Positions 1 to 12,743 of a stretch of DNA of 64,000 bases are shown one piece after another. Source of the DNA: Lindgomyces ingoldianus (taxonomy: Eukaryota > Ascomycota > Dothideomycetes > Pleosporales > Lindgomycetaceae); contig NW_022985172.1 in NCBI RefSeq assembly GCF_010093535.1, positions 1,126,340-1,190,339 of the forward strand. Direction: 5' to 3'. Every line of letters begins with the position of its first letter. Positions within the stretch are counted from its first letter, which is position 1. A program made the position numbers and the translations under genes. The notes under the pieces were generated by a model. The model saw only the letters and a list, made by a program, of their open reading frames with translations, was not told the origin of the DNA and did not search any database.

Positions 1-3000
1 CCTATTATATATTAAGCTTAGTAAAGACTTTAGCTGCAGCTAGCTGCATAAGTGTCTTTTAGATTAAAGGTATTAAGTAAGTGTTCTTCTTTATAATTAT
101 ATTAAGCTTATAATAGTCTACATAGAACTTTTACTTTTTTTCTAGCTTCTTAGTAAACAAGACTAGAGAAGCGTAGCTAGTGTTACTATGCGTGATAAAT
201 CTATGTTACAGGTAGTTGTCTAGATAGTCCTTAACTAGCCTAAGCTGCTCTAGAGACATGCTGTATAGCAGGCTGCTTAATAAGGTGTTCTCTACTATTA
301 GCTTAATATTATAGTTAACACTAGGTTAGTGTAGCAGCAGTTTATCTAAGTCTCTTTTTAAAAAGTAAGCTAGCGTAGCTCTAGCGTACACAGAGAATAG
401 TAACTTCTTAAGTATTAGCTGTTAAAGCTTATTTTTAGGATTAACTATTACAGGTGCTTAGCAGTCCTTAATTAGTTAATTAACTTTATAAACACTAATA
501 TGTCTAATTACAACATCTCTGCACCTTGCGTGTAGCATAAATGTGGCAGCGTTAATTACGTTTACCTCTAGCCCTACCTTAGCAAGTGCTTTTCTAGATA
601 CAGCTAGTTAACATTAGCGCGCTTAATTAGTGCTAAAAGGTATTAGTTAAGAATTAAGTTACTTCTTTATCTTTTTTAAGTTCTACTGCTAATTATGCTT
701 TTAAGTTAATTAAAGTTAGTATTAATTAATTTTTAATATCTTTATAAACTTATCTTATTAGTTAGTGTTTACTTAATAAGATTAGTTAATCTGTAGGGAC
801 ACACTACACATAAAGACAATAATATTACGCTTGTAGTCCTACATCTAATTATTATTTAGCTACTAAATTAATTATTCCTTATAGTTAATCTAGACACTAG
901 CCTTTTTAAGAACTTTATAGCCTATAATTAAGTTGTAACAGCCTATGTTATAAAAGATAAAGAGTGTAGGCAGCTAGTAGCTGTTAATTACTAGATCTAT
1001 GTAGAAGTACTTCTCTACTTATCTATTTAGTTAATTATTATATTCTATAATAAAGATAGACTTAATGCTAAGCATCTTAGGCTATAGGTGCTTTTAGATT
1101 GTCTGCAGGTGTTGCAGGTAGATTAGATTATAGCTGCTAGCCTCTGTGTTAATAAGACTATTTAAGCGTACAGTAATCCCTCTAGCAAAGACACAGTAGG
1201 GCAGCATAAAAGGCTTACTACTAAATAGCAGCTTACACAGCTCCTACGCTAGCACTTTATTTATTAACTCTAAAAAGAAGACTTTTTTTAAAGTAAGTTT
1301 TTCTCTAATTTACTGTTCTTACTAAAGCTTATAGTGTCTAGCTCTTACGCTGCTTCTATAGCCTTACTCTTAGCGTAGGCGTAAGAGCAGTTGCAACTTA
1401 TATGTCCTAGCTAATAGTATAAGTAGTAAGTTATAGCATCTTTTGTTAAAGCTGCCTACACTTAGAGTGTTACTAGAGTTATTAAGGCAGCAGTAGTAGT
1501 AGCAAGTTAAAGAATATTTTAACGTGTAAGCTTTTTTTAACCTCTTTACACATGTTGTGCGCTTAACTCTGCAGTAGACCTCTGCAGTAAGAAAGATATT
1601 TAGTAGGCTTACTTTATATAATTAAAGAAGCTAACTATTAGGTTGTTATAGTAAGTCTTTATATATACTTAAAGCTAACTTAATAAGGTGTTATAGATTT
1701 TATCTTTCTACTGCTTAAGTAGCAGCTTAGCTTTATTTATAAGGCACATAAACTAAGCCTTAAAGTTTTTAAAATTCTAAAATAGCTTTATCTTAAGCTA
1801 GTAAAGCTTAGTTTTAGCTTTTATTTACTAGTTAGTATTTTTAAAGCTCTTTTTTAGAAAGCTTATAATATTCTTAGTTATTACTAGCTTACCTTACTAC
1901 TTTTAGGCTTTAAAGTAAAGAACTAGTTAACCTAGCACTTAACTACTTACCTTACTTTTAGTATAGTGTACTTAAGTGTTTTTTTTTTATAAAGTTACTA
2001 TCTATAGGTATAAAGTAGTCTATGTTATAAAGTAGCTTACTTATTAAAAAGTCTTTTTAGTAATTAAATTTAATATTATCTTTACTTATAAACCTAGGTA
2101 GATTCTCTGCTTTAGCTAATAGTTTTAGCCTAGCTCCCTAGCTTATAGTACTAATATAAAAAAGGTTAAGTGTTTTTAGTGTAGCTAGGTTAAATTACAG
2201 TTACTTTCTTAGTATAGTTAGTGTAGGTGTACCTCTTAGCACTTAATAAGCTTTATTTAAAAAGAATAATTAATTATGTGCTAGTAAAGTAGCAGCCTTA
2301 AGTCTTTTAACTTTATTCTTATAATTAGCTAGGTGTTTAAAAGTTTTATTTAGTAAGCTTTAAAGCTCTTATAGCTTTTTACTAACTTTTACTTACTTAG
2401 CTTTTGCTATGTTAACTACTTTAGTAAGAGTATTAGTGTAGTTTTAATAAGCTTATACTTTTAATAACTACTATAGTAGCTTATTTACTATAACTGTGTA
2501 ATCTGCAGCTATAAGGTTTAGTAGGTCTAGGCAGAGGCTAATTAAATTATAATTAGTAGTACTCTAGGTAATAGCCTTTATTTAGAGTAATAGTGCTTTT
2601 CTAGCTTACTAAGCACGCGCGCGCGTAGTCTTAATAGCGTAGTCCTTCTTAAACACATTATTAGCGTAGAACTAGGCCTAGCATAGCAGCGTTCTTAGTT
2701 TAGGCGTATAGGCGTTGCTAGTAGGCTAGGTAGTAGAATTAACATGTATTTTAATTCTTAATAGCTTCTTTATTTTAGTGCTCTTAGCTTCTTCCCTCTA
2801 CTTTAGGGTCTAGCAGTCTGCAGAGGTATAGTGTAGTGTAAGCCCTAGGTCTGGTAACAGTGGGGCTAATAGTTAATTAGTGGTGGGTTTGTACATAGGT
2901 TTGTACAGAGCCTGCGGCTCTCTTTGCGTTATTGCAGTAGTAGTTAGTACAGTAGGCCCCCCTCTATAGTTAATTTAAACTAGAGCAGCAGCGCTTCTAG

Positions 3001-3420
3001 CTTAAAGCTTTTTAATAAAGTGTAATAATTTAATTATTACTTAGTGTTACTTTTATAGTTGCCTAGCTTAACTAGGGCTTTAAGGCAAATAGCTATTATT
3101 AACAAACTAAGGCTTAGCCTAGTTATACTAGTAAATTTATCTAAGTAAAAGTTAGTTAGCAGATTAAGCTCTTAAAGCTAACTACATAGTAAACCTAGAT
3201 ATTATATTACTGTCTTTTAGCTAAATAAGATAATCTTAGTGTAATGTAATAATAAGTACTGTCTCTACTACTATATAAAGCTAGAGAAGTAAGGCAGAGT
3301 AGGTTAGCTCTATTTTAGCTATACTAAGATAGAGAGGAGAAAGGGAGCTTTAAGAGCAGCTTTGCAGAAGAAGTGCTTACAGCGCTAAGGCGCTAGTAAG
3401 GACGCTAGCGCTAAGCAAAC
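1..3420 (-). mobile_element. Decayed retroelement fragment with gag-type zinc knuckle
   Basis: This AT-rich stretch has no usable reading frame. Read on the minus strand, 1387-1428 gives a gag-like zinc knuckle of spacing CX2CX4HX4C, ending LGHISCNC, in which the first two cysteines are now TAC (from TGC) and a TAG interrupts the motif. Minus-strand sequence upstream of it (about 1450-2100) reads like a leucine- and lysine-rich gag with many TAA/TAG stops. If this is gag, pol would lie towards position 1 and beyond the window. No LTR or target duplication was found, so copia or gypsy cannot be decided. Every change from the inferred ancestor is a transition. Confidence 0.4.
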
Positions 3421-3480
3421 TAATAGCGTTGCGCTAGTCGCACCCTCTATATTCTGATTAGCTGCACGGGCAGCTCGTCA

Positions 3481-3519
3481 TGTGACGCGCGACAGAGCTC
3501 TCTGCGTAGGACCGTCACA
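3481..3519. repeat. 39-bp inverted repeat in a less-mutated patch
   Basis: TGTGACG at 3481-3487 is matched by CGTCACA at 3513-3519. The patch 3420-3520 is GC-balanced and keeps TCA/TGA, unlike the sequence on both sides. It abuts the truncated end of a family A transposon at about 3521. It could be the end of an older LTR element (TG...CA ends) or a hairpin; I cannot decide. Confidence 0.3.
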
Positions 3520-4404
3520 GCTATAAAAGCTATAACTTACTTTATTTTTAGTAATACTATAAAGATAATAAAATTATTACTATTTATATACTTTTTTACT
3601 TATTATACTTTTTATAGCTACTTAATATAAGTTATTTTACTTCTTTAAAAAAGTATATAAGCGCTAAGCTAAAAACTTTATACGTAACTAAATTACTTAT
3701 ATTATAAAAATAAAGTTTTTACTATGCTTTAAAGTAGCCTATAATACTATAATTACTTTTAGTAATATCTAAAAAAAGTTTTAAAGCGCTAAATTAGTTC
3801 TTTTTAACTTATAATAAGTTATAATAGGCTTTAATATAAAGTTACGCACTTTATTACTACTACTACTTATATATAATAAGCTCTAGTAGTTGTAAACTCT
3901 AAATAATACTTTAAAACTTAAGTTATAATTAATGTTTATAAAAATAAAAATTTAAAAGTATATAAATTATTTACTAACTTTTATAGTTAAAGTGTTTAAA
4001 AAGGTCTTAAAAAAAGTAGTAATAATTACATATAAGCTAGTGTTAGTATAATAGAAAATTACTAAGCTTTAAGTAGCTAATAAAGCTACTACATAACATA
4101 AGTTATATAAAAAAAGTAAATTAAAGTAAAAAAAACTTTAATAATTTAAAAAAGCTTACACTTAACAGCTTTAAAAAAGTTTAAAGCGCGTAGTAATAAA
4201 AAAAAAGTAAAAAAGCAAGTATAAGCTAAAGTAAGTAAGCTATTTTAAAAGCGCTATAAATAGTGTAATTAGACTAGACATAACACACAAACATGTAAGT
4301 AAGAAGTAAAAGTAGTATCTAAATAATATTCTAAGCTGTACTGTACTATATAGTACTAGAGTAGGTTGTTATAGGCTATAATAGAGTTTGTTAGGGTAGG
4401 GTCT

Positions 4405-4722
4405 TGTCACGATTGTGCACGAGTAAGGTTATAGAGCTTCACGGAGGTCTAGTTTAATTACTATGTGAGGTATTATAGTAGGTATAAGACGTTGTGTAAG
4501 GAACAGAAAGGTTTAGAAGAAAATTAGTAATTAAATACTTAGCTTAAAAGTCTAAGAACTTTAAGTATAAATTAAGCTTATTCTAAGTTTAGTTAGTGTT
4601 AAAGCAGTTTATGCTTAAGTTTATGTCTATGTTGTGTTATATTTATGTTAGACGTGCACTAATAATACTCTAGTACACGTCTAATATAGTTATATCTAGG
4701 ATCTAGGGAGGATACTGTGATA
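4405..4722 (-). repeat. 3' LTR of gypsy G1 copy 1
   Basis: 318 bp, aligned with 9748-10065 and with both LTRs of copy 2. It holds an internal inverted repeat at 4649-4683 (TAGACGTGCACTA against TAGTACACGTCTA). Its right end has decayed from CGTGACA to TGTGATA. Confidence 0.9.
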
Positions 4723-7700
4723 GTACCCCCCCCCTTATTAAAAAGAGAATCCTTTACATTAGTAGTTCTAGCATTAAGTTGTCTTTATTAGAGTATAAGT
4801 TTAGTTTAGATAGGTATTAGGTGTAGAATTAGGTTACTGTAGAGTTTTTTTATAAGGCTTTTATAGGTTCCTATAACAGTTTGTTGTATCTAGTCTATTT
4901 TATAAGGTATTTATAAATACATTTTTTCTTATTAAACTAGATTTATTTAACATCTTCTATAACATATTTTAGTTTGTTGTTTATAATAATAAGTTTAAGT
5001 AGCAGGTTTAGCTGTTTAAGTAGATAGTTAGATTTAGAAGCTACTTAGCGCAGTAATAATACATAGAACACAGGGTGTATCTTTATGCTATTAGGTAAGA
5101 TTAATTAGTAAGCATGTAATAAAACTATATAAGCTACTATAAAGAGGCTAAAGTTCTTCTAATTAAGTTTCTTTAATTATTAGTTTATTTAAATATTTTT
5201 AGTGTCTAGCTAGACCTTCTTACTAGCTGCATACGCAGGGGTAAGAGTTTAGAATTAGTTTATGTACTCTTATTAAAAAGCTTAAGCCTATGTAAGCTTT
5301 TTATAAACATATTTAAATATATTTTAAATTTTATTAATAAGTCTATTTACATTTATTACTTATATAAATTAATAAGTTAGTTAAGGAGTATTTAAAAGTA
5401 GTTTAAATCTTATTTAAAGGTAGTATTTATAGTTTGCTAAAAACAGGGATACTTATGTTAATTTAAATGTTATGTTATTAGCTTTAAACTATGCTATAGC
5501 TAACTATTTTACCTAGTTATCTTACTAGTAGTTTATGTACACTTATAGAACTTATTTTATTATAGTGTTTATATTCTTAGTCTAGCTGTTAGTCTCTAAG
5601 TAAAAAGCTATAAATAGATAGAGGATAATTTAGAGCTGTTTATAGAGTTTGTTTTAGAAAGCTAAGACAAACTGCGTACCTCTGTCTAATATAATTATGT
5701 TAGGTAGGCTATAGTAAACCTATACATATTAGTAGAATAACTAGGCTATATTAGAGGCAGTTATAGAGAAACATAGTATTAAGTGTTAATACTTAGTTAA
5801 GTAATTAATAACTACTATAATATTTATATACTTTTTAAATAAAAGTAGGTTTATAATAAAATTAATTAATATATTTTTTTAAGCTTATTTAGAGATTAAA
5901 AGCAGTTTAAGTAGGCTATTATACTTTTCTTAAAAAGCCTTTACTTTACAGTAAGTATAGCAACATAATATGTATTAGTGTACAGTATAGAACATGCAGG
6001 GCTAGTAGTACTCTCTTTGTAGTAGGTTAAGAGTCTTTTCTCTGCCTAAGTGTCTTTTAACAGGCAAGTTATATATAATTTAAAGTATTTTAATTCTTAG
6101 TTTATTAAAATTAAAAATTATAAGTTAGTTATAGTAATACAGCTTACTATTTTAGTTTTTATAGTTAGCTAGTGTTACCTTTTTTAACTAACTAGCGCTG
6201 TTTTAAAGCAGGTTTAAAGTTTCTTAAATAAATTTATTATTTAAATACTTATTAGTAATAATTTAATTAATTATCTAATCTATTTTATTTAAGTTAAGGT
6301 CTAAAAATAGCTTAAGTTAAAGTAAAGTTTAGTGTTAAGCCTTTTACACTTCTTTTTAAGTAAGGACATTTTAGAATTACCTTATAAAAGCATCTAGTTT
6401 CCCTTTATTTTAACTAAAATAATAAGTAATCTTAAAATAAAAATAAAATAAGTATTTAAACTAATAAGCTTATTAGTAGCTAAGTTATTTTATAGTTGTA
6501 AAGTACTACAAGTTCTTATAGTTAGATAGGACCTATATTAGATGCGCTGCACCTTCTAGTTTAAATTACTATTATTTAAAGCAGTGTACTATAGTAAGTA
6601 ATTTCTTGTTGTAAATTTTATAATTACTTTCTATAAGGCTTATTCTTTTTAAGAAGTATATAATAGGCCTAATAGTTCTATCTAGCTTAGTCTAGAAAAG
6701 AACTTCTACTACTATATAGTCTAAGGCATTAGCTTCTACAAGTATTAGTAGTTTAAAGTTAAAGTAGCAAAGTATTAAAGCTTTAGTAAACGCTTTTTTT
6801 AGCTAGTTAAAAGACTGTTAGTAATTTAAGTTAAAGTTAAATTAAATTTTTTTTTAGTAAGTGTAATTATAAAGCTTACTTACTATAAAAAGTTATTAAT
6901 AAATTATTAGTAAAAGTTAGTAAATTTTATAAAAGCTTAAATATTCTTTATGTTTTTTAGGTATTGCTAATCTAGCACAGTCTAAACTTTAATAAGGTCT
7001 ATTTAAATACTATTTATAAAAATTATGTATCCTAAATACATAACCTTTAATTAGTAGAACTTGCATTTATTTATGTTAAGTTATAGACCTGCTTTTTCTA
7101 TAGCTTTTAGCACTAGGCGTACATGCTATTTATACTCTAAAAGGCTATTACTATAGATTAGAATATTATTAATATACATAGTGCAGAACACATCTAGGTA
7201 AGGTTAGAGCAAGTTGTTTATAAAATGTTAAAAAGTACTAAGCATGTTAGCTAAGCTAAAAGGCATTACTAGGTACTTAAATAGTCTATATTAGGTCTAA
7301 AATGCTATTAGCTACTTATTACTCTTTACTATCTTTAGCTTATTAAAGGCAGTAATAATATCTAACTTTATAAAATACTTTACTTTACTTAGTTAGCTTA
7401 AAGTTTTTTATAAAAAAAAAATTAAGTATTAGTTTTTAATAGTAATAGCATTTAGTTTTTAGTAGTTAATGCAGAATTAAAGCCTACCTTTAAGTTTTTT
7501 TTATAAATAGTATAAGTAACACTACTAGTAAGAAGCTAGCTTAAATAAACCTTTTTTTTAAGTTTTTATTAAAGTATTTTTTAAGCACTTTTAATTTATT
7601 TAGCAACATCTTATATAGTAGCCTATAACTAGGTTGTTTACTAGGCTTAAAAGTTATTTAGTAATTATATAAACATTATATTAAAAGCTTATTAGACTTA

Positions 7701-9747
7701 TCTTAGAAAAAAACATGTAATAAGTTATAGTAGTCTTAAGAGACTATTATTCTTAAGTTAGTGTGTTTTTAAAAAGCTAAAGCTTAGTCTATATTAGAAA
7801 TTATAACTGCGTAGATTTTATAATTTAGTTATTAAGCTAGAGTTATAAATAAGGCAGGTCTTATATAGTAGATGTCTATCTACTGTTTAAGTCCTAGTTT
7901 ATGTTTAAATTAAGTAAGTAAAGATTTCTTAAAGGCTTTTTTTTTTAAGTTTAGGCAGTTATTAAATTATTTTATATAGCCTATTTTAGTAAGTAGCCTA
8001 GCTTATTAGCCTTACTTAGGTAGTTTTTCTCTAAGTTATTAAAAAGTAGGTCTAAAGACCTTCTATATTAAGTGCTACTTAGGTATTATTTAGGTGTAAG
8101 TGTAAGCATATATCTTAGCATTAGAAAGAGTTAAAGTTTAGAACTTACTTTTAGTAATTAAAGGCAACCTTATGCTAATATAGCTATAGTTGTTCTAGGA
8201 TTAGGTTATAATATTCTATGTTTATTACATAGAGCTTAATCTGCTTCTTATAGTGTTAGTAGGTAATTATAATAGTTATAGTATAAAAGATAAAACTTTT
8301 TTAAGTTGTTTTTTATTAAATCTAGTTAAGTAAATTATTTAAGTAAGTAGTGTTAATTAAAGATTTAGTTTATACGCTAGTTTTTTATTAATGTAACTTA
8401 TACTATTTACTTCTAAGTTAATAAGAGCTTGTATTAGAGCTAATATAGTTTCTTATTATAAATATATAAGAATATTAACTTAGTACTTTTAGTTATTAGT
8501 AGAGAACTTAGCCTATAAGTTAGTAAAGATTTAGTGTTAAATTAGTTCTAAAGGGCAACTTAGCCCTAGAACAAGCCTTTTTATAGGCTCTTACTGCTAT
8601 AGCTACAGCTATGTTAAAAGTAGTAAAAAAAATTAAAGCTTAAATATAAGTTAAAGCCTTTATAAAAATAAAATTAAAATAGTAAAAATTTTTAATAAGT
8701 GCTAGCAGCGCTACTTGCGTAGACTTAAAAAAGAGGAATAAAGTAGTTTTAAAAAATATAACTATGCTTACTACACTTAAAGCATTAACTTTTTTTTTTA
8801 TAATTTTTATACTTTTTAAAACTAACTAAAGCATAATTTAAATTAATTTTTATTATGTTAAAGTCTTTATTTATAACTACGCTAGTTTAGAGGTGTATTA
8901 GAGCTTATATAAAAAAAAACCTTATGTTATTATTATAAGTAGTAATTAGGTTTGCATACATGTTAAGGTTGTTTAGAAGGGGTTCTTCTACTATAGCGCG
9001 TTATAGTTTAGTTAAGAGGGAGTTATATAAAGCTATAATTAGACTTATTTTATTTAGGCCTATATTAGATGTAAGTTAGTAGAACTTAGTAAAGTGTAAA
9101 GTAAAGCTTTTTTTTATTATTATAAAGTGTTTAGGTAACTTAGGGCTATTAACTTTTTATTTAAGTCTTTATAAGTTACTTATAAGAACGCTATAAATTA
9201 ATCTAAGTTAATAATATCTTTATTTATTAGTAAGTTAATTAAGGTTGTTACATTATAGTTAAGTTAAAAGTAGGCATATAGTAACTAAAAGTATTTAAAG
9301 AGAAATTAATCTATGTTTCTTTTAAGTTTATATTAGAGCTTATGTAGAAAAAAAGGTAAGTTTTTCTATTTTTTATTAAATAGTAAGAGATTAGAAAGTT
9401 AGTTAGATTTTATTACTAAGTTAGAAAGGTTATAAGTTATAAGTAGTGTTAGATAAAAAAAAGTTAAGCTATTTTTAGACTTTTAGGTAAGCTTTAAGGC
9501 TAGTAAGTTCTTAGTTCCTACTACTATAATAAAAGTTAAAGCAGAAATAAACTACTTAATAACATAAAGCTGTTTTTTAAAGTTTTTTTAAAAAGCTTTT
9601 AAGCTTATAACATAGCAGCTTTTTTATAAAGTAAGCGCTTTTTAAAAGGCTTTTTAGCTTACTTTAATAGCTTAAAGTTATGTAAGTACTAAGCTTATTA
9701 AATTAAATTTAGAGGCTATTCTTAGCTAAAGTTTTAACACAACATAA

Positions 9748-10065
9748 TGTTATAATTATGTATAAGTAAGGTTATAAAGCTTTGCAGAGGTCTAGTTTAA
9801 TTACTATGTAAGGTATTATAGTAAGTATAAGACATTATGTAAAAAATAAAAAAGTTTAGAAGGAAATTAGTAATTAAATACTTAGCTTAGAAGTCTAAGC
9901 GCTTTAGGTATAAATTAAGCCTATTTTAGGTTTAGTTAGTGTTAAGGTAGTTTATGCTTAAGTTTATGTCTGTGTTATGTTGTATTTATGTTAAACGTGC
10001 ACTAATAATACTCTAGTACACGTCTAATACAGTTATGTCTAGGATCTAGGGAGGATACCGTGACA
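9748..10065 (-). repeat. 5' LTR of gypsy G1 copy 1
   Basis: 318 bp. Its inner end is decayed (TGTTATAATTATG for TGTCACGATTGTG in the other LTR), while the outer end keeps CGTGACA. The internal inverted repeat is at 9992-10026. Adjacent internal sequence (TTATGTTGTGTTAAAAC on the minus strand) is the place for a primer-binding site, but I cannot match a tRNA. Confidence 0.88.
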
Positions 10066-10123
10066 GGTCTTAGCAAAAGTAAGCAACTTAGGTGTGTGAG
10101 CAACTCGCCTGTGAAGTACGTTA

Positions 10124-10749
10124 TAATAAAAAAACTTACACTTAAAAAAACTAAATAATAGTGTTTACTTATAACATAACTATTATGTTAGCTTACGCTA
10201 ACTAAGTAAAGTTAAGTAAATTAATAAAAGCTAAAATATTAAGTATAGTGTTTTTAAAAGCTTATTATTTAAGTTTACAAGTAATAAAGAGCTATCTAGA
10301 GTTAGCCTAGACAGACTACGCGTAAATACGCTAGAAATAGCTAAAATACACACTTTAAAGCACTTTTTACTAAATTTAACGTAATAAGTACACTTAGTGT
10401 ACTTATTTTTTTTATGCTATAACATAACTTATTATTTGTAAGTATATAATAGCTACTACTTTTATTTATAATGCTTTTATAGAACATTTTGTTAATATAT
10501 TAAATATAAAAGTTATTAAAGTGTAAGTTTATATTAGTAAAAGCTAATTAATCTTTTTAAAAAAAACTATAGCTAGATTATAATAAAGTAGGCTATAAAA
10601 GTTTATTTTAAAGTTATTAAGTAAAGTTAAGTATAAAAAAAAAGCTAAGAGTAGATTATGTAATAAGTAAGCGTAAGTAAAGTAGAATAAGACTATTAAA
10701 GCTTATTAGCACCTTTTTACACTAAATTATGCTAAAGTAGCTTAAAATA
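10124..10749. other. AT-rich decayed sequence, nothing recognised
   Basis: Between two family A elements. There is no reading frame and no match to the other repeats in the window. One perfect inverted repeat stands out at 10383-10407: AATAAGTACAC, TTA loop, GTGTACTTATT. It may be a remnant of an older element into which the A copies inserted. Confidence 0.4.
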
Positions 10750-10751
10750 TA

Positions 10752-12602
10752 ACGTACTTCACAGGCAAGTTGCTTACACACCTAAGTTGCTTACTTTTGC
10801 TAAGACCTTACCCTAACAAACTCTATTATAGCCTATAACAACCCACTCTAGCACTATATAGTACAGTACAGCCTAGAATATTATTTAGATACTACTTTTA
10901 CTTCTTACTTATACATTTGCGCATTATGCCTAGTCTAATTGCACTATTTATAGCGCTTTTAAAATAGCTTACTTACTTTAGCTTACACTTACTTTTTTAC
11001 TTTTTTTTTTTATTACTATGCACTTTAAACTTTTTTAAAGCTGTTAAGTGTAAGCTTTTTTAAATTATTAAAGTTTTTTTTACTTTAATTTACTTTTTTT
11101 ATGTAATTTATATTATATAGTAGCCTTATTAGCTACTTAAAGCTTAGTAATTTTTTATTATACTAACACTAGCTTATATATAATTATTACTACTTTTTTA
11201 AACACTTTAACTATAAAAGTTAGTAAACTATTTATATACTTTTAAAATTTTATTTTTATAAGCATTAATTATAACTTAAGTTTTAAAGTATTACTTAAAG
11301 TTTATAACTACTAAGGCTTATTATATATAAGTAGTAGTAATAATAAAGTGTGCAACTTTATATTAAGGCTTATTATAACTTATTATAGGTTAAAAAGAAC
11401 TAATCTAGCGCTTTAAAACTTTTTTTAAATATTACTAAAAGTAATTATAGTATTATAAGCTATTTTAAAGCATAGTAAAAACTTTATTTTTATAATATAA
11501 GTAATTTAGTTATGTATAAAGTTTTTAGCTTAGCGCTTATATACTTTTTTTAAAGAAGTAAAACAACCTATATTAAGTAGCTATAAAAAGTGTAATAAGT
11601 AAAAAAGTATATAAATAGTAATAATCTTATTATTTTTATAGTATTACTAAAAATAAAGTAAGTTATAGCTTTTATAGCTATTAATAACTAGTAAATAGTA
11701 GCTACTAATAGTACACTTTTTTATATGCGCGTTAAAGTGCTTTAACTAGTGTAGACTAAGCTAATTAGTAGTCTAGCTATGCTTAAAAATTATAATAACT
11801 TAATTTTAAAGTAGATTTTTTTATACTAGTTTAAAAAGTAGTTACTACTTTAAAAAATAATAAAAAGTAAAATAGCCTACTTTTTAGCATTAATGCCTTA
11901 AATAGCTATTATTTACTTTTAGTTACCTAGCTAGACTACTTTTAGCTGTTCTTATTTTTTTAAACTTATAATAACTACTTTAGTAAATATTTAGCTTATT
12001 ATAAACTTTATTTTATTAAAGTTATATATATTATTATTTTAAATGCTATACTTAGCTTTAATATTTTTTATAAAGTTAAACTAGCTTTAAATTACTATAA
12101 AAATTTTATTAAAAGCTTTTTTATAGTTATACTTACACTTAAACTTTACTTTAAGCTTTAAGTAATATTTAATAAATATATTAAGCTAGTTTATACTAAT
12201 ATAGCTTATATTATACTTAGCATGTAAAAAATTAGCTATATTAGCTATAGCTACTAGCTAAAAGGGAAATCCTTATGTATTTAGCTTAAGTATGTGCTAA
12301 ATAATTACTTACTTTTTATTATTATTTAGCTTTTATAAGTTAGCTATATAATTAGCTTAAAAAAGTTATTTAGTGTGTTAGTTACTTATTATTTTTTAAA
12401 AAACCTTATAAATAGCTATAGTATATTACTTAAAAAGTGTTATGTTTTATTTAAAAGCTTAAAGTATAAGCTATATCTAACATTTTTTTAACATGTTTAA
12501 GTAGTGTTATTAGAAATGCATTAGTGTAAAAAAAGTAGTATAGTAAAGTCTTAGTAAAAGTAAGCAACTTAGGTGTGTACGTAACTTGCCTATAAAGTAC
12601 AT
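10752..12602 (-). mobile_element. Family A DNA transposon, full length, decayed
   Basis: 1,851 bp with terminal inverted repeats and TA on both sides (10750-10751, 12603-12604). It matches the copies at 35801-37666 and 27608-31670. The transposase would be read on the minus strand. The end nearest 10752 carries the decayed C-terminal zinc knuckle, around 10910-10960 by alignment to the better copy at 35960-36001. TA target duplication, length and C-terminal CX2CX4HX4C knuckle suggest a Tc1/mariner-pogo-type DDE transposon; no intact catalytic triad could be read. Confidence 0.85.
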
Positions 12603-12743
12603 TACTTATTTTAAAAAGTTTAAAATTTTTTAAATTTTAAGCTGTAAAAAGAGCAGAAGTGTAAAGAAGATAGACTTCTAGAATAGTTAGACCTGATATA
12701 TACTGTCCTAACTGCTACTTTATTAGTGTAAGATATACTGCTA

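Larger units (their letters stand above)
4405..10065 (-). mobile_element. Gypsy-type LTR retrotransposon G1, copy 1 (decayed)
   Basis: The element is 5,661 bp, begins TGTCACG and ends CGTGACA, and is flanked by a perfect 5-bp duplication GGTCT (4400-4404, 10066-10070). Two 318-bp LTRs bound it. A C9 run at 4726-4734 next to the left LTR is the polypurine tract on the minus strand, so transcription runs right to left. Minus-strand motifs fit Ty3/gypsy order: RT active site YIDDILIYS read as YINNILIYS at 7150-7176, and integrase DRGTQF near 5670-5690. No frame is intact. A second copy lies at 40077-45740 on +. Confidence 0.9.
3521..10121 (+). mobile_element. Family A DNA transposon, left-truncated, split by gypsy G1
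   Basis: Two segments, 3521-4404 and 10066-10121, join into one family A right half once the gypsy element 4405-10065 and its duplicated GGTCT are removed. The right end is the ~60-bp family A terminal inverted repeat ending in ...GTACGT, followed by a TA duplication at 10122-10123. The left end stops in the middle of the element (TTTTATAGCT in full copies), next to the GC-balanced patch. The transposase frame would run on + and is destroyed by stops. Confidence 0.8.
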
